39,324 nucleotides of DNA from Phycisphaerales bacterium (GTDB lineage Bacteria; Planctomycetota; Phycisphaerae; Phycisphaerales; SM1A02): NCBI GenBank assembly GCA_020345805.1, contig CP070772.1, positions 2,695,630 through 2,734,953 on the forward strand. The letters are read 5' to 3'. This document shows, in pieces, positions 32,701 through 39,324 of the stretch. Both the position numbers and the translations under genes were made by a program. Under the pieces are notes generated by a model. It did no database searches. It worked only from the letters and a program-made list of their open reading frames with translations, and was not told the origin of the DNA. Positions within the stretch are counted from its first letter, which is position 1, and every line of letters starts with the position of its first letter.

Positions 32701-33612
32701 ATGGAATCAATTCTTGAAAGACTTCGGGCCGGGGAGACGCTGCTGGGGGACGGGGCGATGGGCACGATGCTTCAGCAATGCGCGCCGGGCGGGATCGGAA
32801 CCTGTCCGGAAGCGATCAACCTCGAACGGCCCGAGCTGCTGGAGGAGATCGCCCGACGTTATCTCGATGCGGGCGCGGAGCTGATCGAAACCAACACCTT
32901 CGGGGCATCGCCCCTGAAGCTGGCCGCCCACGGCCTGGAGAACAAGACCGAGGAAATCAATCGCCGCGCGGTGGAGGCGGTGCGGACGGCGGTGGGCGGC
33001 GAGGTGGGGGGGCGGGCTTACGTCTCAGGCTCCTGCGGCCCCTGCGGTCGCATGCTGAAACCTTATGGCGATGCCGATCCGGAACTGGTAAGGGAAGGTT
33101 TCGTCACCCAGATGCGGGCGCTGGCGGACGCGGGTGTGGATGTGATCTGCATCGAGACGATGACTGATCTTGCCGAAGCGGTGCTGGCGCTGCAGGCCGC
33201 GAAGGAAGCGGCGCCGGGTATTCCGGTGATCGCCACCATGACCTTCGATCTCACCGCGCGGGGGTTCTTCACCATGATGGGGGTGTCCGTGGAGAAGGCG
33301 GCGGCGGGATTGCAGGAAGCCGGGGCGGACGTGGTGGGATCGAACTGCGGCAACGGCATTGAGAAGATGATCGAGGTGGCCAGGCTCTTCCGCCAATGCA
33401 CCGATCTGCCGATCATCATTCAATCCAACGCCGGCCTGCCGGAGATGAAGGACGGGGAGCTGGTCTATTCCGAGACGCCCGAATTCATGGCCGACAAGGC
33501 CGGAGCGCTTGTCGACATCGGCGTGTCCATCATCGGAGGCTGCTGCGGCACCACCCCGGATCACATACGCGCACTGAAGAAGATGATCGACTCCCGTGGA
33601 GATCAGTCGTAA
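32701..33612 (+). CDS. Homocysteine S-methyltransferase (MetH N-terminal module)
   Basis: Protein of 303 residues. ATG 32701 is preferred since GGGA stands six bases before it; earlier starts (ATG 32695, TTG 32686) are possible. It matches the first module of MetH: LLGDGAMGTMLQ at the N-terminus, ELIETNTFGAS, and zinc/homocysteine-binding cysteines Cys216 (GSNCGNG) and Cys281-Cys282 (GGCCGTTP). No folate, B12 or activation module is attached; those activities are missing or encoded separately nearby. It would methylate homocysteine to methionine from a methyl-corrinoid protein. A BhmT/MmuM-type reaction with another donor is the alternative. The gene ends with a ten-base tail-to-tail overlap with the UroD-family gene. 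Confidence 0.92.
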   Translation: MESILERLRAGETLLGDGAMGTMLQQCAPGGIGTCPEAINLERPELLEEIARRYLDAGAELIETNTFGASPLKLAAHGLENKTEEINRRAVEAVRTAVGGEVGGRAYVSGSCGPCGRMLKPYGDADPELVREGFVTQMRALADAGVDVICIETMTDLAEAVLALQAAKEAAPGIPVIATMTFDLTARGFFTMMGVSVEKAAAGLQEAGADVVGSNCGNGIEKMIEVARLFRQCTDLPIIIQSNAGLPEMKDGELVYSETPEFMADKAGALVDIGVSIIGGCCGTTPDHIRALKKMIDSRGDQS

Positions 33613-34751
33613 CGGCCGAGCGTGCGGACGTCATCGAGCAACTGCTGATAGGTTTCCAGCGTGACGCCCGGCGGGACGGAGTGATCGGAGTGATAGATGT
33701 AGCCGCAGTATGGCATGGTGGCGGCGAGCTTGGTGCGCAACTCCTCCCGGATCGCCTCGCGGTCGTTCGTGGCGAGGATGCGTGCGTCGATGTTGCCGAC
33801 GAATCCGAGTCGATCGCCGTACTGGCCGGCGAGTTGCCGCACGTCCACGCCCGCCTTGGCTTCCAGAGGATTGAGGGCGTTGACGCCGGCATCGATGAGA
33901 TCGTCGATGAGCGGCCGGATGTCGCCGTCGGTGTGGAAGATCACGGGCATGCCGCGGGCGGCGAAGTAATCGCCCATGCGCTTGTGACTGGGCTTGACGA
34001 ACCGGCGGTAATGGTCCGGGCTCATGAAGGGCCCGTTCTTGTAGGCCAGGTCGCCGTACAGGAACGCCCCGTCGGAGTGCAGGCCCTCGGCTTCGCAGAG
34101 TTCGAACAATCCGATCTGGAGCGTAGTGTAGGTTTCGAAGATTTCCTGCAGCCACTCGGGCTGCTTGATCATCGCCTTGAGCATCATCTCGTGACCGAGC
34201 AGGTTCTTGGCGGCCTCGAAGGCCTCCAGGGTGGCGTAGCAGACATAGCGATCGTCGGCCCGGGCCCGCTCATGGACGGGTCGGCAGACTTCCCAGTCGA
34301 TGCGCTGCCGGGACGGCACCAGCAGGTGCCGCACCTCGCGCCACTTGTCGGGGCTGTTTACGGCGAAGCTCACCCGCTCGGGCGTGCCCATCTTGTGCTT
34401 CCACGATTTGAACAGGGCATCGTCGCCGTTGCGGTAGATCACCCACTCGTCCGTTTCCTCCACCACGATTTCGGGCCGCTGATGGAGGTAGCAGTCCGGC
34501 CAGCCGATCTGGATGAGATCCATGTCGAAGATCTCCCAGATGGTGCGGCTGCGGGCGGCGGCCAGGGAGTTGTCCCAGGTGAAGAGCTTGGATTCATCGG
34601 GGGGAAGCGAGCAGCCCAGTTGCCGGCGGAACTCGCATTCCGCCTCCATCCAGAACGAGTCGTAGATCGGCACGCGGTCGGGCTGTTGCCGGGCCAGCGT
34701 CCGGGCCACGCGCTGGCGTGAAGTCATCGCAGCGGAAGATGCGGGGTTCAT
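33603..34751 (-). CDS. UroD-family methyltransferase-like protein
   Basis: Protein of 382 residues of the uroporphyrinogen decarboxylase superfamily (PF01208), with AGGAG five bases before the ATG. Visible marks: the N-terminal TSRQRVARTLARQQPDRVPI, GDLAYKNGPFMSPDHYRRFV and HTDGDIRPLIDDLIDAG. The true UroD substrate-binding N-terminus is absent, and the protein follows the corrinoid protein gene by 39 bases. This suggests the methyltransferase branch (MtaA/MtbA/MtsA relatives) rather than haem synthesis. It has His273-x-Asp275 where the coenzyme-M branch has His-x-Cys, so coenzyme M is an unlikely acceptor. It could move methyl groups on or off the corrinoid protein; donor and acceptor are unknown. 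Confidence 0.88.
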   Translation of the reverse strand: MNPASSAAMTSRQRVARTLARQQPDRVPIYDSFWMEAECEFRRQLGCSLPPDESKLFTWDNSLAAARSRTIWEIFDMDLIQIGWPDCYLHQRPEIVVEETDEWVIYRNGDDALFKSWKHKMGTPERVSFAVNSPDKWREVRHLLVPSRQRIDWEVCRPVHERARADDRYVCYATLEAFEAAKNLLGHEMMLKAMIKQPEWLQEIFETYTTLQIGLFELCEAEGLHSDGAFLYGDLAYKNGPFMSPDHYRRFVKPSHKRMGDYFAARGMPVIFHTDGDIRPLIDDLIDAGVNALNPLEAKAGVDVRQLAGQYGDRLGFVGNIDARILATNDREAIREELRTKLAATMPYCGYIYHSDHSVPPGVTLETYQQLLDDVRTLGRYD

Positions 34752-34790
34752 GCTCGCTCCTGCGATTCGTCTGCGAGGTGTTCCAGTCGA

Positions 34791-35429
34791 TCAGGCCGTG
34801 CCCAGGCAGAGCTGCTTCGCCAGCTCGGCCCCGGTGGCCGCGTCGGGGCCGTACCCGTCGGCGCCGATGTGCCGGGCGTAATCCTCGGTCACCGGCGCGC
34901 CGCCGATGATGATGGCCGGGGCCGGGTTCAGGGCGGCCCGGATCTCGCGGACAATCACCTCCATCTGCGGCATGGTGGTGGTGAGCAGCGCGCTGAGCCC
35001 CACGACATGAGCGCACTGCGCGCGGCAGGCGTCGATGAACGCCTCGGCGGAGACGTCCACCCCCAGATCGATGACTTCAAAGCCCGCGCCCTGGAGCATG
35101 GTGCCGAGCAGGTTCTTGCCGATGTCGTGCAGATCGCCCCTGACCGTCCCGATCACCGAGGTGGCCCGCGGCCTGACGTTCTCGGCAATCATGCGCGGCT
35201 GGAGCACGTCCATGCACGCCTTCAGGGCGTCGGCGGCGACCAGCACCTCCGGAAGAAAGTATTCGCCCTCGCGGAAGCGCCGGCTCACTCCGGCCATCCC
35301 TTCGAGCAGGCCCTCCTCCAGGATCACCACCGCCGAGATTTCCGAAGCCAGCGCTTCTTCAACAAGCTGTCGCGCCTGATCGTCGGCCCCGGTCAGGACT
35401 GCGGTCGCGATACGTTCGGTAATCGACAT
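34791..35429 (-). CDS. Corrinoid (B12-binding) methyl carrier protein
   Basis: Protein of 212 residues from ATG 35429 (GGGAGG five bases upstream), matching MtgC/MttC/MtbC carriers in size. An N-terminal four-helix cap (about 1-85) precedes the Rossmann-like B12 domain with D-x-H-x2-G (Asp99, His101, Gly104 in RGDLHDIGKNLLG), the S-x-L element (GLSALLTTTM) and GG in IIIGGAPVT. His101 is expected to bind cobalt from below. It is the obvious partner of the MttB-family, homocysteine and UroD-family proteins on either side. A TACAAT hexamer at 35501-35496 could be a -10 box but lacks a clear -35. carB lies 115 bases upstream in the same direction, so read-through is possible. Confidence 0.95.
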   Translation of the reverse strand: MSITERIATAVLTGADDQARQLVEEALASEISAVVILEEGLLEGMAGVSRRFREGEYFLPEVLVAADALKACMDVLQPRMIAENVRPRATSVIGTVRGDLHDIGKNLLGTMLQGAGFEVIDLGVDVSAEAFIDACRAQCAHVVGLSALLTTTMPQMEVIVREIRAALNPAPAIIIGGAPVTEDYARHIGADGYGPDAATGAELAKQLCLGTA

Positions 35430-35544
35430 CGGCGCCTCCCGATATGTTGCATCAGCCGCCGCACGCCGCGGGACGGCAGCGCGATGGTATCCGGCATTGT
35501 AATGGCGCGAAGCACCCGCGTGCGCGGAGTTCGGAAGGGACGAT

Positions 35545-38500
35545 TCAGTTCGCGGCCGGCTGGCTCGCCTGCAGGCATCGAACCTCCAGCGGCCCCCGGC
35601 GCACGGCCCGGATCCCGTCCAGCAGCGCCCGAGCACCGGGGATGGTGGTGACGGTGGGGATGCGATGGCGCTTGGCCGCCCGGCGCAGGGCGACCTCGTC
35701 AAAGCGCGAGGCCCGTCCCAGGGGAGTGTTGATTACCAGCTGGATGGAGCCGTTCTTGATGTAATCCACCACGTTGGGCCGGCCTTCGTTGACCTTGAAC
35801 ACGACTTCCGCGGGCAGGCCGGCTTCCTCCAGCCTCTCGGCGGTCCCCCGCGTGGCGAGAACCTTGAAACCCAGGTTGTGCAGGGCCTTGATCACGCCGA
35901 TGAGGCCGGGTTTGTCGCGATCGTTGACGGAGGCGAACACCGTCCCCTCCTCCGGCAGCATTCGCCCCGCGCCCAGCTCCGCCTTGGCGAAGGCCTCGCC
36001 CAGATCGTCGGCCACCCCCATCACCTCGCCGGTGGATTTCATCTCCGGCCCGAGAATGATGTCCTCTTCCGGGAATCGATTGAAAGGCAGCACGACCTCC
36101 TTGACGAACTTGCGGTCCGGCGTGACCTCTCGCGTCACTCCCTGCTGCAAGAGCGAAACGCCGGTCATTATCTTCGCCGCCACGTTCGCCCAGGCGATCC
36201 CCGTGGCCTTGGAGATGAACGGCACGGTGCGGGATGCCCGCGGGTTCGCTTCCAGCACGTAGACCTCGCGGTCCTTGATCGCATACTGCACGTTCAGAAG
36301 GCCGTGCACCCCGATCGCCAGGGCCAGGGAGCGGGTGTAGCGCTTCAGCGTCTTGATCTGCACCTCCGTGAGAGTGTGCGGGGGAAGGACGGCGGAGGAA
36401 TCGCCGGAGTGGACCCCCGCGTGCTCCACGTGCTGGAGAATGCCGGAAATGATCACCCGCTGACCGTCGCAGACCGCATCGACGTCTATCTCCACGGCAT
36501 CCTCGAGAAACCGGTCAATCAGCACCGGCCGATCTTCCGAGGCCTTTACTGCGTGACGCAGATACTGCGTCACCTGCTCCGGATCGTGCGCGATGACCAT
36601 CGACCTGCCGCCGAGCACATATGAGGGGCGAAGGAGCACGGGGTAGCCGATCCTCTCCGCGATCGCCAGGGCTTCATCCTCTGAGCTGGCCATTCCGTTT
36701 TCCGGCTGGGGGATGCCGAGCCGGTTGATGAGCGCACCAAACCGCTCGCGGTCCTCGGCCAAGTCGATGGCATCCGGCTTGGTGCCCAGGATGCACACGC
36801 CGGCCTCCTCCAGGCGCCGGGCGAGGTTGAGAGGCGTCTGCCCGCCGAACTGCACTATCACGCCCTCGGGCTTCTCCACCTCCACCACGTTGAGCACGTC
36901 TTCCAGCGTGAGGGGATCGAAATAGAGCCGGTCGGCGGTGTCGTAGTCGGTGGAGACCGTCTCCGGATTGCAGTTCATCAGGATCGATTCGATGCCCAGC
37001 TCCTTGAGTGCGAAGGCCGCCTGGCAGCAGCAGTCATCGAACTCGATTCCCTGGCCGATGCGGATGGGACCACCGCCGAGGATCAGCACTTTCCGCCGAT
37101 CGGTGGGGTTCGCTTCGCACCGCGTCGCGTAGGTCGAGTAGAGGTAGGGCGTGTGCGCCTCGAACTCGGCCGCGCAGGTGTCCACCTGGTTGAACACGGG
37201 CCTGACGTCCAGCTTCTCGCGCCGGGCGCGAATCTTCGCCTCGTCTGTCCCGATCAGCCGGCCGATCTGAAGATCCGAGAAGCCCCAGGACTTGGCCTTC
37301 CGCAGCAGCGACTCCGGCAGCGAATCGACGCCGTATCGGGACAGTTCCTGCTCACAACCCACGATCTGCGCGATCTGCTCGATGAACCAGGGATCGATCT
37401 GGGTGAGCCGGGCCGCTTCCTCCACCGAGATTCCCTGCATCAGGGCCTCACGGGCGTGGAAGATCCGGTCCCAGGTGGGGGTCCGAAGCCGGGCGATGAG
37501 ACGATCGGCTTCCAGCTCGATCTTTCCGCCTGCGGTTTCCAGGCCGGCGATCCCCACGTCCAGCGAGCGCAAGGCTTTCTGGAGTGCCTCCTTGAAGTTG
37601 GCCCCCAGCGCCATCACCTCGCCGACCGATTTCATCGAGGTATCCAGCCAGGGCCCCGTGCGGGGGAACTTGGCAAAATCCCAGCGGGGGATCTTCACCA
37701 CCACGTAATCGATGGTGGGCTCGAACGACGCCGGCGTTTCGCCGGTGATGTCGTTGGGGATCTCATCCAGCGTCATTCCCACCGCCAGCAGGGCCGCGAT
37801 CTTGGCGATCGGAAAGCCGGTGGCCTTGCTCGCCAGGGCTGATGAGCGGCTCACCCGCGGATTCATCTCCACCACCACCATCTCCCCGGTCTGGGGATGG
37901 ACCGCGAACTGGATATTGCTCCCGCCGGTTTCCACCCCCACGGCCCGGATCACCGCAAACGCCCAGTCGCGCATGCGCTGGTATTCCCGGTCGGTGAGGG
38001 TCATGGCGGGTGCGACGGTGATGGAATCGCCGGTATGCACGCCCATGGCATCAAGGTTCTCGATGGAGCAGATCACCACCGCGTTGTCGGCACGGTCGCG
38101 CATCACTTCCAGCTCAAATTCCTTCCAGCCGAGCACGCTGCGCTCCACCAGCACCTGCCGGGTGGGCGAAAGGTCCAGACCGCGGGCGAGCAGGTCGCGG
38201 AACTCCTCGATGTTGTAGGCGATGGCCGCCCCTTCGCCGCCGAGGGTGAAGCTGGGTCGGAGGATGGCGGGAAAGCCCGTCTTTTCCAGGATCTCCTCGC
38301 CCTCCTCGACAGTGTGGGCGAAGCCGCCCTCGCACACGGGCAGGCCCGCGTCGCGCATGGCGGCGGCGAATCGCTGGCGGTCTTCGGCCGTGTGCACCGC
38401 CTCGATGCGGGCTCCGATCAGCTCCACGTTGTACTTCTCCAGCACGCCACGCTCCGACAGCGCCACCGCCAGGTTCAGCGCCGTCTGGCCGCCGACCGTG

Positions 38501-38763
38501 GGAAGAATCGCCTCCGGCCGCTCCTTCTCGATGATCCTCTCGACAATGGTGGGGGTCATCGGCTCGATGTAGGTTGCATCCCCCAGCGCCGGATCGGTCA
38601 TGATCGTGGCGGGATTGGAGTTGACCAGAACCACGCGATATCCCAGGCTCTTCAGGGCCTTCACCGCCTGCGTGCCGGAATAGTCGAATTCACATGCCTG
38701 GCCGATCACGATCGGACCGGACCCGAGAACGAGGATCGTTTCCAGATCACCGCGTGCCGGCAT
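35545..38763 (-). CDS. carB: Carbamoyl-phosphate synthase large subunit
   Basis: Protein of 1072 residues, nearly equal to E. coli CarB (1073). It makes carbamoyl phosphate from bicarbonate, ATP and glutamine-derived ammonia for pyrimidine and arginine synthesis. Both ATP-grasp halves are intact: [19 protein letters not shown] near the N-terminus with [20 protein letters not shown] in half one, and [20 protein letters not shown] with [19 protein letters not shown] in half two. The last 130 or so residues form the allosteric MGS-like domain ([13 protein letters not shown], then INTPLG). GAGGAGGG stands directly upstream of the ATG. It follows carA by 45 bases, so the two are one operon. Confidence 0.98.
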   Translation of the reverse strand: MPARGDLETILVLGSGPIVIGQACEFDYSGTQAVKALKSLGYRVVLVNSNPATIMTDPALGDATYIEPMTPTIVERIIEKERPEAILPTVGGQTALNLAVALSERGVLEKYNVELIGARIEAVHTAEDRQRFAAAMRDAGLPVCEGGFAHTVEEGEEILEKTGFPAILRPSFTLGGEGAAIAYNIEEFRDLLARGLDLSPTRQVLVERSVLGWKEFELEVMRDRADNAVVICSIENLDAMGVHTGDSITVAPAMTLTDREYQRMRDWAFAVIRAVGVETGGSNIQFAVHPQTGEMVVVEMNPRVSRSSALASKATGFPIAKIAALLAVGMTLDEIPNDITGETPASFEPTIDYVVVKIPRWDFAKFPRTGPWLDTSMKSVGEVMALGANFKEALQKALRSLDVGIAGLETAGGKIELEADRLIARLRTPTWDRIFHAREALMQGISVEEAARLTQIDPWFIEQIAQIVGCEQELSRYGVDSLPESLLRKAKSWGFSDLQIGRLIGTDEAKIRARREKLDVRPVFNQVDTCAAEFEAHTPYLYSTYATRCEANPTDRRKVLILGGGPIRIGQGIEFDDCCCQAAFALKELGIESILMNCNPETVSTDYDTADRLYFDPLTLEDVLNVVEVEKPEGVIVQFGGQTPLNLARRLEEAGVCILGTKPDAIDLAEDRERFGALINRLGIPQPENGMASSEDEALAIAERIGYPVLLRPSYVLGGRSMVIAHDPEQVTQYLRHAVKASEDRPVLIDRFLEDAVEIDVDAVCDGQRVIISGILQHVEHAGVHSGDSSAVLPPHTLTEVQIKTLKRYTRSLALAIGVHGLLNVQYAIKDREVYVLEANPRASRTVPFISKATGIAWANVAAKIMTGVSLLQQGVTREVTPDRKFVKEVVLPFNRFPEEDIILGPEMKSTGEVMGVADDLGEAFAKAELGAGRMLPEEGTVFASVNDRDKPGLIGVIKALHNLGFKVLATRGTAERLEEAGLPAEVVFKVNEGRPNVVDYIKNGSIQLVINTPLGRASRFDEVALRRAAKRHRIPTVTTIPGARALLDGIRAVRRGPLEVRCLQASQPAAN

Positions 38764-38808
38764 GTTCCCTCCTCATCCGATTGCTCCTCCAGCCACGACT
38801 GCCCCTGC

Positions 38809-39324
38809 TCATTCCGTCGCGTTCACCTTTGCCTGGACCTTCTCTTTGCCCCCGCGTTTCGACGTAACGATCTCCACCTCGGCTGCCGGGATGGTCACCT
38901 TTGCAGAATCCTCGACGAGCTCACGGAACCGCCGGAAGTGGTGCGAGGCCTCGTGCGGGCCCGGCCCCGCCTCCGGGTGATACTGCACGCTCATCGCTCG
39001 CAACACCCGATGTTCCAGTCCCTCGACCGTGTGGTCGTTCAGGTTGATCTCCGTGACGGCGGTGCCGTCCGGCAGATCGTTCTCGACCGCGAAGCCGTGA
39101 TTCTGGGCGGTGATGCACACCTGCCCGCCGTCGGGATGGCGCACGGGATGATTCGCCCCGCGATGGCCGAACTTAAGTTTTAAGGTCTTCCCGCCCAAGG
39201 CCAGGGCGAGGATCTGGTGCCCCAGGCAGATGCCGAAGATGGGGATCCGGCCCAGCAGTTCGCGCACCGTTTCGATGGCGTAGGTGACCGCCGCAGGATC
39301 GCCGGGGCCGTTCGATAGAAAGAC
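38809..39324 (-). CDS. carA: Carbamoyl-phosphate synthase small subunit (5' end beyond window)
   Basis: The last 171 residues are present; the frame is open to the right edge, so the N-terminal half is missing. It is the class I glutamine amidotransferase part: FLSNGPGDP at the edge, the nucleophile elbow [15 protein letters not shown], and the catalytic His and Glu in [14 protein letters not shown]. The stretch [13 protein letters not shown] is typical of CarA. It supplies ammonia to CarB through a tunnel. The tail after the domain ([20 protein letters not shown]) is somewhat longer and more basic than in E. coli. Confidence 0.97.
   Translation of the reverse strand, partial: VFLSNGPGDPAAVTYAIETVRELLGRIPIFGICLGHQILALALGGKTLKLKFGHRGANHPVRHPDGGQVCITAQNHGFAVENDLPDGTAVTEINLNDHTVEGLEHRVLRAMSVQYHPEAGPGPHEASHHFRRFRELVEDSAKVTIPAAEVEIVTSKRGGKEKVQAKVNATE

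Noticed and set aside
33603..34751. True uroporphyrinogen decarboxylase (haem synthesis)
   Set aside because: The porphyrin-binding N-terminal signature is missing and the gene is paired with a corrinoid carrier, which fits the methyltransferase branch of the superfamily.

Overview
This GC-rich window (39,324 bases) looks like chromosomal DNA of a planctomycete, probably of the Phycisphaerae type. The support is circumstantial but consistent. There is a membrane protein with the C-x2-C-G-Y-D-L zinc ribbon often seen in that group, an ECF sigma factor next to a Ser/Thr kinase with TPRs, and a type II secretion cluster rich in pseudopilins. No rRNA, tRNA, CRISPR array, insertion sequence or phage gene was found. 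A tungsten-type aldehyde:ferredoxin oxidoreductase and many corrinoid methyltransfer proteins suggest that the cell can live without oxygen.

Layout. Positions 1-8436 (minus strand) hold a tightly packed type II secretion operon in the order gspE-F-G-H-I-J-K-L. The GspL-like gene runs off the left edge and starts with a GTG that overlaps the gspK stop. Upstream of it, still on the minus strand, are a secreted helical protein of unknown role (8582-9919), an Lrp/AsnC regulator (10237-10734), an exported protein joining twelve ankyrin repeats to a metallo-beta-lactamase fold (10929-12953), a zinc-ribbon membrane protein (13078-14145), an exported alpha/beta hydrolase (14192-16036), and the ECF sigma factor with its TPR kinase (16473-20030).

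From 20297 the plus strand carries a three-gene metal ABC importer (binding lipoprotein, ATPase, permease; start/stop overlaps), then L-rhamnose isomerase and rhamnulokinase. Facing these is a minus-strand pair: an aldehyde:ferredoxin oxidoreductase overlapping a tandem class II aldolase (26018-29175). Divergent from that pair, a plus-strand operon runs mtnA - MttB-family methyltransferase - MetH-type reactivation domain - homocysteine S-methyltransferase (29377-33612). It ends tail to tail against a UroD-family protein and a corrinoid protein (33603-35429, minus). The minus-strand carAB genes fill the right edge, and carA is cut off.

How the genes may work together. The stretch 26018-35429 is the most interesting part. 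MtnA makes methylthioribulose-1-phosphate (or 5-deoxyribulose-1-phosphate). A class II aldolase can split such sugars to DHAP plus an aldehyde, and an AOR can oxidise aldehydes. Next to these lie the parts of a dismantled cobalamin methionine synthase: homocysteine, B12 and reactivation modules, with an MttB-family donor methyltransferase and a UroD-family protein where the methyl-folate module would be. I infer a possible oxygen-independent route that salvages carbon and methyl groups from methylthioadenosine or deoxyadenosine and returns methyl groups to methionine. Each family assignment is well supported; the joint pathway is a hypothesis. Rhamnose breakdown, which also gives DHAP plus an aldehyde (lactaldehyde), may share the same aldolase and AOR.
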